Assembly: GCA_030549495.1 (NCBI GenBank)
Contig: JAUIRK010001057.1
Location: forward strand, 496,001-560,000
DNA length: 64,000 nucleotides
Direction of reading: 5' to 3'
Source of the DNA: Nectonema munidae
Lineage: Eukaryota > Nematomorpha > Nectonematoida > Nectonematidae
In this document: positions 12,161 to 23,229 of the stretch, piece after piece
How positions within the stretch are numbered: position 1 is the stretch's first letter
Layout: every line of letters starts with the position of its first letter
Program-made: the position numbers and the translations under genes
The notes under the pieces: generated by a model
Database searches by the model: none
The model's input: only the letters and a program-made list of their open reading frames with translations
What the model was told of the DNA's origin: nothing

Positions 12161-12655
12161 GATCTAAATACTTTGGTCAATATTTTTGGTTAATATTTTT
12201 GGTTATTTTTAAATTTAACCGTTGATCGGAAAAATAAAAAAAATTGGGAAAATTTTAGCTTTGCACTAAAGTATGCAATTCTACTTTATTTTTAAAGAGC
12301 ACTTTTTTGGAAGTATAGGTTTTCCATATCCTGTTCCAAATTTTTTACTGAAGTAGTAGTCTTTTTAAAATATTTTATACTTTTAACAATTTTTTGTTAT
12401 TGATATAGGTCGATTTTTTTTATTGAAAAGAGATATTAATATGAAATCTTCAGTTAAATACTAAAGATGATTCATAAAAACCATTTTAGCAGAAGTATTC
12501 ATTGAGTTTTCTTTTCCCAAAAATGAATTGATAAGATTTAAATCATTAATAACTGTATCTGCTGTAATGTTTGCGGAAAACTACCATGGCAATAATTAAA
12601 ACACAAAAATATGTGCATTTTTTTTCATTTTTCTACCGTTAAAATTTTTTTTAGG
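12161..12655. other. AT-rich spacer
   Basis: I see no coding or repeat feature in this stretch. Confidence 0.5.
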
Positions 12656-12659
12656 TATC

Positions 12660-13746
12660 TTCTGAAATTTCATCTGGCTTTATTCAGAGCGTGGTGAACT
12701 ACATTTAAACCAAAAATGTTTAGAATGAGGAAGTGATACCCAGATAGAATCAAAATACCAAAAAACTTTTTCAAACAATTGACTGAAAGAAAAAATTTAT
12801 GATTGGCATAAATTTTGGATTGATGGACTATAAATTCGTAGAGCTTATCTGTAAAATATAATTCAAATATTTGGAGAGTTGACATATTCGATATTTCAAG
12901 TTGTATTTTGCTCGAATCTGCCTCAATATTTTTTGTACTACTTTGACTGTCACAAAACATCTTTTTTCAGTCCAATCAATTGCATGACTTTTTTACTTTT
13001 ATGGAAATCAGAAAAAATCTATAACTTCAAATGATCCAACAACATTATTGGGTAGAACTTGTGAAATAAAAGGTTCATCATCAGCATCATTCACTTCACT
13101 TCCTTCATCTGTTAAATCATAAACAGATGGAGGAATTTCAAAAATATCAATTGCTTCTTCGTTTTCACAAAATGTGACTTCTTCCAGATATCGTAAAGCA
13201 TTTTTTAAATTATCGAAAGATTCCAGGTCTCAAGGCTGTTCAGTTAAATTTTTAGATAAGAAAAATCAAAATTTTAAAAATATAATAAAAAAATTTAGTA
13301 AATTGAAAATAAATTTTTTTTTAAATAATTTACTAAAAAATTATATATAATCTTCCTTTTTGATTAAATATATAATTTGTTTAATTTAAAAAAAATAATA
13401 GTTTCAATTAAAAAGGTAAATTAATATACTACGTTTTTAGGTTTTCCTATGGTCCTCAAATGAGGACTAATCTTAAAACCTAAAAATTATAATATAAAAA
13501 AATGAATTTTTCATTTTTCTAAAACGCAACCTTGTTATGAACGGGTATAAAATTCAAATTGATCTTTCTATAACATACTTACTTTGCTGCAAATTAATTT
13601 TTTTTCAATTAAATGAATATTTAATAGTCTTTTTCTCAAATATGTAAGCGCTTAAAATCATTTATAATATAGGAAAAGGAAAGGTCGATATTTTTCTAAA
13701 ACGATGTTTTTATAAAGTCCTTTTGTGGACCACGGTAAATAATGGG
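12660..13746 (-). pseudogene. piggyBac-like transposon, 5' part
   Basis: On the minus strand the element starts at 13746 with CCCATTATTTACCGTGGTCC, next to TTAA (13747-13750). That is a piggyBac-type end and target. Coding begins in an acidic N-terminal region (LRYLEEVTFCENEEAIDIFE at about 13200-13140, then DLTDEGSEVNDADDEPF). It continues with ISNMSTLQIFELYFTDKLYE and FLSVNCLKKFFGILILSGYH (12670-12960), which match the start of the PGBD transposase domain. The catalytic D residues and the 3' half are absent. Frameshifts are present. Confidence 0.7.
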
Positions 13747-15040
13747 TTAAAATAAAGAGAAATTTCTTGGCATGCTACACGGTGTTTTATGGCCTTCAGG
13801 ACATTTTTATTAATGAAAATCAAATTTTCATCAACAAATATGTTCGAAAATCGAGTAAAATTTGCCAAAGAATGCAATTTCAAGCTTCATTTCAAAAACT
13901 GTCATTTTTTTATTACAATGTACTCTGATCTCTTTTCCTCGCAGCGCAAGGTTAAAGGAATTCACATATTCAAATATGTTCACTAAATATGATAGAAATA
14001 TAGGAAAATGGAGATCAGAAAATTCTACATGCATGTCTAGTTTGCCTTCCAGAAATTGCTGGATTTCTTTCCATAGTATCGCTTGGAAAATTTTCCTTTG
14101 GAAAGCCACTTCACGTTTGAGTCGCGTGAAGAGTTTTTCAAATCTGAAAATAAACAGGATTTGAAGCATTTACTTTAATGAAATACACTGTTTTAATTGA
14201 CTTCATTGAAAATATTTTTCAACTAATCGGGTAAGGTTTTATGGCTCGGCGCAATGGGTGCCAATTACATCTGGAGATTTTTGCTTAGCCAGATTCCGCC
14301 TTAATGCCATGTGCTGTAAAAAAATTTTTATCACATTGCAAATGTTTCTCTTACAGTTGTTCTATTGCTGAGTTTTGCAAAATAAAAAATGAGATAAGTT
14401 TGCAGCATCCATCGTTTTATCAATCTGAGCGTTGAAAATCGAATCAATAAAACCACGTCTGACATGTCATCAGACAACTCTCCTATTAGCCTTCTAACAG
14501 TATCGTTTGACAGGAAGATATGCTTCAACTTTACAACCTCAGTACTTCTTAGAACATTCAATATATCTTTGCAACAAGGTAATATCAACTGTTCGGTTAT
14601 GTTGTGGGACTTTTTGACAACAGATATTTTTTGAAACTTTTCAAACCATATTTGATATTTTGCAAAAACATTCATATGTTATTTATCAAACATGAATTTG
14701 TGCAATCGAGCTAACACAAAGGACACTTATGTATGTTCCTCTTCCCCACCAGACTTTAATGCAGTAAAACGAAATTTCAAGTGTGAGACGTCATATTTTA
14801 TTTTTTTAGCCATAGAAAAATGCACTTTCACAAATTAGGCCTGAAAAGCAATAAAAGAAAAAATAGTACTCAATCAAAGACCAACTTATTTATTCTTTTT
14901 AAATTTGATTTATTGGCAAAAATGGCAAATGACACAATATGGGTGCAATATTTTGCGAAAAAAACGATTCACTCAATGTCCCCTTATCAATACCCATGGA
15001 ATTTCTTCGCGGCACACGGACTCCAGATTGAAAACCACTG
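13740..15040 (-). pseudogene. hAT transposon (ZBED5-like), internally deleted
   Basis: Reading the minus strand from 15040, a hAT terminus (CAGTGGTTTTCAATCTGGAG) is followed by an N-terminal BED-like remnant (KYDVSHLKFRFTALKSGG near 14800). A central frame (14331-14675) has SHNITEQLILPCCKDILNVL and LKHIFLSNDTVRRLIGELSD. A C-terminal frame (13831-14169) has HFPIFLSYLVNIFEYVNSFN and LALRGKEI. These are in the order of ZBED5/SCAND3-like transposases. The stretch that should join the central and C-terminal parts is mostly missing, and the dimerisation domain was not seen. The copy is inactive. Confidence 0.7.
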
Positions 15041-15048
15041 AGCTAGAA

Positions 15049-15948
15049 GGTTGATGCAATCAGAATTACAAACAAGGTTATTTGACTTCATAAAATCTGT
15101 ACAGTTGTGGCGGGATTGAGAACTTACAGTGGAAGTATATGGGGTAATAATGGTGGTGTGTTCATTGTACAAAAATTCTTTTATATTAATTTTTAAAATT
15201 ATAAAAAAAAAAGTTCGCCCCCCAAAATTTTGAGGATGTGAACCCATGAACAATACATATACGAATTGGTTTATTAAAAAATTCCTTTTGGGCTCTGGTA
15301 GCAAATTTTCCGCGTTATTTAGTTATTGATGGAAAATGTCACTCAAAAATATAAGCCATTACACAATAATCGTGGCCTTTTATAAAATGTTTGCCTTATA
15401 TGAAAAAATTTTTTTTAATTACAGGAAAAAACACGAATCTGACTCAATATAGGCAGCGATATAAAAGTGAGGCACCTTCATAAGGATTTAATATAACTTT
15501 GTGTGCTTTAAATTATATACAACAAGATTGCGTTATTATGATTCGACAATTCTAATATTTTAAACGCATATAACTTCAATCTTAGCACAGTACAAAAATG
15601 ATCTATAGAACTGATATTCATTTTAAAACGAAGATCATACATAAACGCCAAAAAGAATAATTATGTTTTTGACCACAGTCCGTTCTTGACGTAGACAGAA
15701 AACATGCAAAGCATAGGTAAAATTAGGTAAGGTTTCAAAAATCGAAATAGATCACGCACAGAGAATTTTCATCGCACATTTATATAAATTGGCTCATGTG
15801 ACAATTGTGCCATTCTCATAAATTCGAAAAGATTGCCGAAGTTAGGCTACCCTGACGCGTGATAGCAACTAGTTGAAAAAACATTTTTAATTGCAATCCA
15901 AATGTCGAGTGTCTTGAATAAGTGTTCATAGGTAAGCATCTTCTAAAG
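15049..15948. other. AT-rich spacer without recognised genes
   Basis: No gene or repeat family is recognised. The minus-strand frame at 14987-15304 runs across the hAT terminus and has no domain. Confidence 0.45.
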
Positions 15949-16365
15949 CAGAGATGAGCAAACTCGCAGTTAAGAATTTACACTTTAAAGGGGCAGCATG
16001 TAGTAAAATAAGCAAGATAAAAGTTAAGAAAAAACAAACATTTTTTGTCAATAATTTTAATTTTAAATCTTTTGGGCATACAAACAAACTTTCATCATCA
16101 AAATTTTAATTTTTAAGGTAAATTTATTTAAACATATGTAATTAGATGCAATCTTAGCACTTTAGTTGAAACACTTTTAAATATAATAATCAATGATCGT
16201 GTAGTATGAATATCTCCAATCTTTCAATCAAGTCACTTTTTTGACATCAATGATAGTAAACTAATGGTGAATGAGCTTAAATAACTTTAGATTGTAACAA
16301 TATTCTAGTGAGCCACATAAAAATATTTAGCGGGCTGCATGTGGCCCGTAGTTTTATTAGCAATA
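15949..16365. mobile_element. non-autonomous hAT element (MITE)
   Basis: The left end begins CAGAGATGAGCAAACTCGCA, close to the common hAT end CAG-G-TGGGCAAACT. The right end has GCGGGCTGCATGTGGCCCGT followed by degenerate inverted-repeat sequence. The 'GGGC-GCATGTGGCCC' palindrome is typical of Charlie-like non-autonomous elements. No coding sequence. The exact right border is uncertain. Confidence 0.55.
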
Positions 16366-16821
16366 TGAGTGCATTTTTTTGCTAAAAAGTAAGATGTACA
16401 GGTTTCCTTATTCTTTAGAATAAAGATTAAGTGGAAAAATGGAAAAAATCCAATCACGATTTGATAGACAAGTACAACTTTTTATTCAAATGTATGATAA
16501 ACAGATGATGCAGAACTCAACCATAAAACAATTAGAAAAATTAACAATGGGTTATATGGTATATATTTTTATATCATTTATATTTTTAATTAAAACATAT
16601 CTCAAAGAGGATCAGTTCTTAAAAAAATTTGTATTGTCTTCAAAAGTATATTAACCAAATTTGAAAGAAAGAATCCAAAATGAATACCTTACATCAAAAT
16701 TTACTAAAGCGAAATTTGCGTCAATTTTCACTTACTCAGATATAAGAATTATAGAAATGAAATATTTAGGTGATTTTCTATTTCTTCACACTAAGTAAGC
16801 ATATGATAATTAACTACTTAA

Positions 16822-16950
16822 CCCATTAACGTCCAGAATAATCAGACGATATATAATGTAAAGCAGAAGATTTGTATTAAAGAGGATTGATAAAAGCAGA
16901 CGATTTTATTTTTGTAAAGTCGACATATGTCGATTGTGGTCGATAACTCG
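16822..16950. mobile_element. TTAA-flanked MITE, copy B
   Basis: A 129-bp element lies between TTAA at 16818-16821 and 16951-16954. The left end is CCCATTAACGTCCAGAATAA. The right end has the inverted form (GTGGTCGATAACTCG). The core AATCAGACGATAT is shared with copies A and C, and ATTTTTGTAAAGTCGAC with copy C. It lies just downstream of the mEF-G gene end. Confidence 0.8.
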
Positions 16951-16980
16951 TTAAACAAGTAAAAATTAAAAGCAAATACC

Positions 16981-16986
16981 TTTATT
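16981..16986 (-). promoter_or_regulatory. poly(A) signal for the mEF-G gene
   Basis: AATAAA on the minus strand, about 55 bases past the stop codon at 17042. This is the nearest canonical signal. Confidence 0.55.
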
Positions 16987-17041
16987 CTTATGTCAAAATA
17001 AACTTTAGTATGATAAACGAGATAGCTTACAAAAAACCAGA

Positions 17042-19240
17042 TTATTTCTTGGATTTGACTTTCGATTTGAAGTTTGTTTCGTGTTCCTCAATGAGAGCGT
17101 CTTGTTTAAAAGGAGGAATTGGACTATGAGAAAGATACTCCATAGAAAACTCTCCCAGGCCTCGAGTGATTGAACGCAATTCACTTGTGTAATTGAACAT
17201 CGCCATCAAGGGAACATCAATAGTCAGCATGAAATAGTCATCGCTAGATGAGGTATTGTGAATAATGGCTGATTTCTTCATCATAGATTGCATGACTTCG
17301 TTCTGGTAATCTTTTGTACAGATGATCTCAGCACGGGTAATTGGTTCCAATATCATCCATTTACCAAACTCAAATGCTGTAATAAAGGCTCCCCTCACAG
17401 CTGAACTAAAAGCTAAATCACTTGAATCTACAGAGTGATTGTCTCCGTTAAGAAGTCGAAAACGAATTCCGGTGATAGGCCTACCTATTAAAGGCCCTTT
17501 TAAACAACAACTGTAAACACTCTTCTTAATGCCAGAGATGAATTTGCTAGGAATGTTGTTTCCAACGGTTTCATCAGAAAATTCAACACGTAAACACTTT
17601 TCAATGGGCAACGGCTCAATCACGCCAATCACTTTGGCGAACTGACCAGCACCTCCCGTTTGCTTTTTGTGCAAGTAAGAGAATTCAAAAGGCTCACAAA
17701 TCATTTCCTTATAGGAAACTTTTGGCTTCCCTAGAGTACAAGGAGTGTTGTACTCCCGCTCCATTCTTTGAGCATATATCTCCAAATGCAACTCGCCCAT
17801 GCCTTCTACAATGAATTGTTTATTTTCATTATCAAACGATGTATGAAAAGTTGGATCTTCTTGACAAAATCGTTTAAGAGCTTTATTGAATAGTTCTACA
17901 TTGGTGGATTGGGTCGGCATGATTGACATAGATACTACAGGATCCGGCACATACAAAGATTCCATAGATAAGTTGGAGCAACTGCTGTGATTGGTCAACG
18001 TATCACCCGAAGCGCAATCAAGACCGAGTAAAGCAAAAATGTCTCCTGCTAGAACTCGTTCAACATCAATCATTTTATCTGAATGCATTCTAACAATGCG
18101 ATTTATTTTGAAGCGTTTATTCGTTCGCGTATTCACTACTGTGTCACCTTTTAAGAGAGAGCCTTGATAGATGCGGACATAAGTTAGGTCACCATTAGCC
18201 CTAGTTTCTAGTTTGAAAATGAGGGCTACCAACGGTGAATTTGATAATCTATCCGAATCCAAGGAAACTTTCACGGGAGAACTTTCTTCGCCAGTGTTCC
18301 TTAGAGCATAATTACTAATTTCAGTGGGATCCGGTAGATACGAAACTACGGCATCCAGCAATGGCTGAACCCCTTTATTTTTAAGAGCAGAACCAACGAA
18401 AACGGGGAAAAAGGTTCGAGCGATGCATGTTCTGCGAATCGCCGAGCGCAAGTCCTCTTCACTAATATTCTTATCCTCTATATACAATTCAGAAAACGTT
18501 TCATCAACATTGGCTAAGCACTCAACCAGTTGCTTTCGAAGCTGAGAAGCGAGCTCTGCGCATCCAGCGGGAATAGCCTCCACTAAGACATTTTCGCCGT
18601 GTGTTCCTTGGAAAGTGAGCGACTTCAAGGATACAATATCAAGGAATTTATTAGAGTCGGGAGTGATAGGTACAGTGAGGAAAGCGCAGTTATAATTCAA
18701 TTTTGTGCCCAGCTCTTGAAAAGCGCGCTTATAGTTCGAGCCTTGGCGATCAACTTTGTTGATAAAAATGAGGGTCGGAACGGAATATCGAGCGAGTTGG
18801 CGATTCACAGTCAACGTTTGACTCTGTACACCCCCAACGGCGCAAATTACAAGAATACCCGCATCCAAAACTCGCAAGGCCCTTTCCACCTCTATCGTGA
18901 AGTCTACGTGACCAGGCGTGTCAATAATGTTGATCTCGTGATTCTTCCACATGACATATGTAGCAGCGGACTTAATCGTTATACCTCGCTGCCGCTCTAG
19001 CTCCATAGAATCCATGGTGGCGCCCACTTTATCTTTTCCCTTGACTTCATGCATTTCATGGATTTTTCCGGCATAAAATAGAACTCGTTCAGTTAGTGTT
19101 GTTTTGCCAGAATCGATATGTGCAGAAATTCCGATATTTCGAATGCGAGAAGAATCTTTCAAAGATTGGGATGTGTAAACACCAAAATTTCTACGTAGAC
19201 AAATAAAACTTCTTAAAAAATGTTTACACAATACCATCAC
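17042..19240 (-). CDS. GFM1: mitochondrial elongation factor G (translocation GTPase)
   Basis: This is a complete 732-residue translation factor, the GTPase that moves tRNAs and mRNA through the mitochondrial ribosome after peptide transfer. All G motifs are visible: AHIDSGKT (residues 40-47), RGITIKSAAT (85-94, switch I), DTPGHVDF (107-114), NKVD (161-164) and SALKNKG (G5). Domain II, the EF-G domain IV segment (QTGGAGQFAKVIGVIEPLP) and a C-terminal domain V (LRSITRGLGEFSMEYLSHSP) follow in order. The basic, hydrophobic first ~30 residues fit a mitochondrial targeting peptide. The opening Met-Met is the first start in frame. AHIDSGKT and the overall order favour the GFM1 type over GFM2. The coding region is one uninterrupted exon, unusual for an animal. 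The frame is intact, so it is likely functional. Confidence 0.95.
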   Translation of the reverse strand: MMVLCKHFLRSFICLRRNFGVYTSQSLKDSSRIRNIGISAHIDSGKTTLTERVLFYAGKIHEMHEVKGKDKVGATMDSMELERQRGITIKSAATYVMWKNHEINIIDTPGHVDFTIEVERALRVLDAGILVICAVGGVQSQTLTVNRQLARYSVPTLIFINKVDRQGSNYKRAFQELGTKLNYNCAFLTVPITPDSNKFLDIVSLKSLTFQGTHGENVLVEAIPAGCAELASQLRKQLVECLANVDETFSELYIEDKNISEEDLRSAIRRTCIARTFFPVFVGSALKNKGVQPLLDAVVSYLPDPTEISNYALRNTGEESSPVKVSLDSDRLSNSPLVALIFKLETRANGDLTYVRIYQGSLLKGDTVVNTRTNKRFKINRIVRMHSDKMIDVERVLAGDIFALLGLDCASGDTLTNHSSCSNLSMESLYVPDPVVSMSIMPTQSTNVELFNKALKRFCQEDPTFHTSFDNENKQFIVEGMGELHLEIYAQRMEREYNTPCTLGKPKVSYKEMICEPFEFSYLHKKQTGGAGQFAKVIGVIEPLPIEKCLRVEFSDETVGNNIPSKFISGIKKSVYSCCLKGPLIGRPITGIRFRLLNGDNHSVDSSDLAFSSAVRGAFITAFEFGKWMILEPITRAEIICTKDYQNEVMQSMMKKSAIIHNTSSSDDYFMLTIDVPLMAMFNYTSELRSITRGLGEFSMEYLSHSPIPPFKQDALIEEHETNFKSKVKSKK

Positions 19241-19631
19241 TAACTTAAATAAATGAATGAACCATTAGTATATAGCCTATGTCATTCTTAATAAAAATCA
19301 TGATCACTGTTGTTTGCATGTGAAGTTGAAACAATAATGTGGCTGTAGTGCAAAATGCCTTTCACCAATTATAATCAAGAAGCTAATTTCGATAGAGATT
19401 TAGATGTAGTGATACTGAAAAAGTGTCATGTAAAAAAGACTCGATTACTCCAATAAACTAAATTTCTAAGAGCATTTAACGTGTTTCACAGATTACAAGC
19501 TATCCTTCTAATATAAGCAAGTAAAAATTTATAACTGTTTTATTACAATTAGAAAAAGCGTTAGGAAAGTTAAGAGCTTTATTAAAATATTAACTGTAAT
19601 TTTTATCTAATTTTAGGCCATACTTGCTCCA
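19241..19631. promoter_or_regulatory. upstream region of the mEF-G gene
   Basis: This non-coding stretch lies directly 5' of the mEF-G start on the minus strand and should contain its promoter and 5' leader. No TATA or other motif stands out above the AT-rich background. Confidence 0.35.
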
Positions 19632-19635
19632 TTAA

Positions 19636-19741
19636 CCCGTTAACGACCAGAATAATCAGACGATATTTTATAGCATAAGATTTGTATTGATAAACGCAGA
19701 CGATTTTATTTTTGTAAAGTCGACCGTGGTCGATAAAAGGG
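19636..19741. mobile_element. TTAA-flanked MITE, copy C
   Basis: The left end CCCGTTAACGACCAGAATAA follows TTAA at 19632-19635. The core AATCAGACGATAT and the segment ATTTTTGTAAAGTCGACC match copy B. The right end (GTGGTCGATAAAAGGG) is slightly eroded and the right TTAA has become GTAA. It is the shortest of the three copies. Confidence 0.75.
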
Positions 19742-19870
19742 TAAACTACAAATCCTTCAATAGAACTGAAAACTTCTGGAATAGAAATTGAAAACATGAT
19801 TAATAAAGGAAAAAAGTCAGTTTTTATAGAGCATTATTTATGATGCGTTAGTTCAATCGAGTTAAATGGA

Positions 19871-20010
19871 AGGGGGAGCGTGAGTAAGGTTGGTTAGGTA
19901 CTGGGGTTCGATCCTGCACCAAGCCTACTTTCTCATAGTTCGATAAAAGCAGCGAAATTGTGCCTTCTCGATGAAAACACCCAAGGTAACTTTACCTTAA
20001 ATGAGCAAAT
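19871..20010 (+). repeat. tRNA-headed SINE, copy 1
   Basis: A G-run (19872-19876) is followed by GTGAGTAAGGTTGGTTAGG (A-box region). An exact polymerase III B box, GGTTCGATCC, lies at 19905-19914. The body motif GTGCCTTCTCGATGAAAACA follows. The copy at 33.3 kb has the same order and most of the same bases. Part of the head between the boxes is deleted relative to that copy, so this one is probably silent. Confidence 0.75.
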
Positions 20011-22250
20011 ATCCACACTACGTTTAAAAAGCAAAGTAAAAATTGAATGGAAGAGTGCTAGCTAAGGCAAAGGATGAATTCTTTCATTGGTCTATTTCTA
20101 AGAAGATAAAAATTATTTGCTGCATTCGGAATATGTGAACATATGAAGGAGGAATGTGTAGCAAATATGTTGTAGTATGATTCAGTATCACTCCCCGCTA
20201 CCGTATTTAGCAAATGGATCATTTCAATATTCAAACCATCATGACACGACTAGATATCACCTTTCTCTAAGTTTTATGATGTAGAAATTGCCCTGGTTCT
20301 AGAGGTATCTTTTTTTTGAAGATTTTAGTTGAGATACATCTGTCTGCCCCTTAAATATCTCTCTGACTGGTCAATGTTATGCGCATCTTAAGATCAATCA
20401 GATAACTTTTGTCAAACCACACTACAGTAGTTAGACCATAAACACAGAAGGATATGAAGGGGCTGAGCCAATTCTAGGAAGAAATTATCCAGATCATCCT
20501 AATTTTGAAAAAAATCACCACCAAAAATCAATATGGCTTCACGATATTTAAATACTCATCGAATCGAAGTGAGCACAACTCTACTGAATATTTTGAGGCC
20601 TCGATTGCTTTAATGCAAATTAAAAAAGGTTGAGTTTTTCAAGTATTTGGTTAATCGCCCACTGAGATTTAAAAAAAAAGTTGAAAATATAAAATTCTCT
20701 TACCTTTTTTTCAAACTTAAATTTGTATTATTCTTTCCATATAAGTTCAAAAAAAAATAAACTCTTCCTAAATTCTGAGATTGTAATTAGAAAAAATATT
20801 CAAATATTTCTTTATACAAGGCGAAATCATTTCCTAAAAAAATGCACGCTTTAATTCTATTTTCGCAAAGAAGTGATTCGCCTAAAGTTGAGACATAATG
20901 CTAATAAAATTTTAAAGATCTATCAGCAAAATAAAAATGATTTATTTGTTTATTTCAGGCATTTATAATATCAACGTATTTATAAATACTTTAAAATTAC
21001 AATAAAACTGTTTTTCTTGTTTTTTAATGGGAAGTTTTCTTCACGTGATACTATCAAATAACATACGCGAAGAAAGATTACTTTGTGATGAAAGTATAGC
21101 TAGTGGGTTCAGTCATTTTTAAGTCAGAGTTGCGCAAGTCAGTTTAATGCAGAGATCGGGACACATTCTAAACAGATTACACAAAACTTTTCTGAATCAA
21201 GCTTTTATCGAATGCATTAAAGCTGCCCCAATAACTTCTCTCCCTCATTTCTTTTGCGCTTTTAAAGTTGATCCCAAATTTTCAGCTACATTACAGAGTC
21301 AGAGAGATACCTCTAACTTCCACTTGGGATAAAAACTTGATTCTGACTAAAGCTTTTTAAAAGTCCTACTTCGACTGAAAAAACAGACTAAGAATTTACA
21401 AAAAAATAAGAAAAAGGAAAAAATGAAATTTCAAGTTATCATAAGTTTATTGTAAATCCGAAAAGTAAACTAAATCCGACATGGTTTCTTGTTTCTTCAA
21501 AATCTTCAACTCCACTAAATCTCAAATCCTAAATCATGGAAAATATCTATGGTTTAAAAATTCTTCGATTTTTGACAATAAAAACTAAAAATATGAAATA
21601 TAAAAAATCAAATCTTCTATTTAAAAAAGCTTTTCAAAGAGTTTTGCATTTTATGATTTGCAAAACTATTGTTACATTGATTTTATAATAATTACATCAA
21701 AGTTAGGTGACTGATGTCACAGCAATTCGAAGGCAGACTTCAGGAAGTAATATTTTGATGGCTTGTGCACTTGCAAATCATCAAAAAGCATGACAAATTA
21801 ATTTTATTTTCAAATTCAATACAAACTTCGAAGTGACTCAATCAGATTCTTCTGCTATAATATTTTTAAAAGATGTAAGCGATCAAAATTTCGAAGGAAT
21901 AAACTCCTATTTGTATAATTAAGTCTATAAATACATAAAAATGATTTTTTTTCCCCATCAGCTTCTGGATAATGGGTACAAAAAGTTTCAAAATTGGAAA
22001 AAATGGAAATGTTAATTTGAATCCAAAAACTTTTTTTGGGGTGGAAATTTTTAAAACAGTTTTCATGTAAAGAAACATTAGAATGTGTAATATTTTTTAG
22101 CCTTTTTTTACAGAAGTTGCACAGATGTGGAGTATTTCTTGAAGTAATACAATGATTTCCAGGTGCAAATTGGATTTCATCTGGAACTTTACTCTGTATT
22201 ACTTTGTTTTTTATTTGCAATATTAGAAGAAAAATAGATTATATAATGTT
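20011..22250. other. AT-rich spacer
   Basis: No gene is confidently recognised. The minus-strand frames at 21855-22220 may be the eroded far end of the neighbouring hAT transposase, but no clear motif remains. The plus frame at 21147-21332 has no recognised domain. Confidence 0.4.
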
Positions 22251-22259
22251 ATTAATGTT

Positions 22260-23225
22260 ATATAGTTTTAAGATAACTCAAAAATATCGACCAAATAGGC
22301 TAGATTTGCTAACCATACAGAATTTTTAAATTTATTAACTAAAAGACTATTTTGTTCTGCAAGAAAAATTTGAGGTTCGGTTTTGAGTGAGCATACTCTA
22401 TTTAAAACGCTTCCATATGAGAGCCACCTTATTTCCGTGGGATACAGTAGTTACGTGTATTCAGCTTGAAAATCTTTACATAATTCCCGAAATATTCGAG
22501 TGCTCAGTGGACTTCCTTTAACAAAATTCACAATTTTAACGGGATCATGCATAACGGTTTTTAAAAGTGTTTTTTTAAACAATTAGCACTTGTCTGTGAA
22601 TCATTCAGTGATCCACTTCGATTTTTTTTGCTCTAACTAAAGCTACAAATCCATGAACAGGACCCAACATCGATAGGAATCCATCAAGAGACAGGGCAAT
22701 ACAGATTTCCCAGTTATTTATTGAATATATCAATTCCACGATATCGCAACTCAAATGGAGAACACATGAATGAATCTTCTTCATAGGTATGTAAACCTGT
22801 TATACCATCAGCTATGAAGTATTACACATATCAATAGTTTCGTCAAGTTGAATAGCAAAATATACTTTCGCAGACAAAGTTATAAGTTTTAGCTTCATAG
22901 CTTCCTTTTGACCACCCATCTCAACCGTTTTCAGAGCTGAAAGCTTCACTAATTGTTCTGCGATTGTATATGCTTTCTTGCTACCCAGTATTTGTCTTTT
23001 GTCTGAATTCTCCAAATTTTCAAAATACTCCTTTTTAGAAGATAAAACAGGATGCATATTTTCAAGTGTTTTTTCAATTGATTCTCCTTAGATGTTCGGC
23101 CCTCAGCACTTTTAGACAGACAACACACTGTGGTTTCATCACTCCATTATCTCCTATTTGTGTAAAATCATAATTAAGAAAGTCATTTAAACCAGGAACA
23201 AACAATAATCTAAAACCATCCATGA
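22260..23225 (-). pseudogene. hAT transposase remnant (ZBED5/SCAND3-like)
   Basis: On the minus strand the order is a BED-like start (GVMKPQCVVCLKVLRAEHLR, about 23165-23100). Next is KKEYFENLENSDKRQILGSK with AYTIAEQLVKLSALKTVEM and IQLDETIDMCN (22812-23057). Then come WIPIDVGS (about 22665), YFGNYVKIFKLNTRNYCIPR (about 22430-22490) and a YAHSKPNLKFFLQNK segment. The last part (WLANLAYLVDIFEL-like, about 22265-22310) approaches the C-terminal helical region. It matches ZBED5-type hAT proteins throughout. Stops and frameshifts are frequent and the dimerisation domain is not seen. Confidence 0.75.
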
Positions 23226-23229
23226 ACAA

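Noticed and set aside
16439-16654. 71-codon plus-strand frame next to the mEF-G gene
   Set aside because: No recognisable domain, low-complexity end, and placed among MITEs.
18599-19000. 133-codon plus-strand open frame
   Set aside because: It lies entirely opposite the mEF-G GTPase domain and has no domain of its own; a shadow frame.
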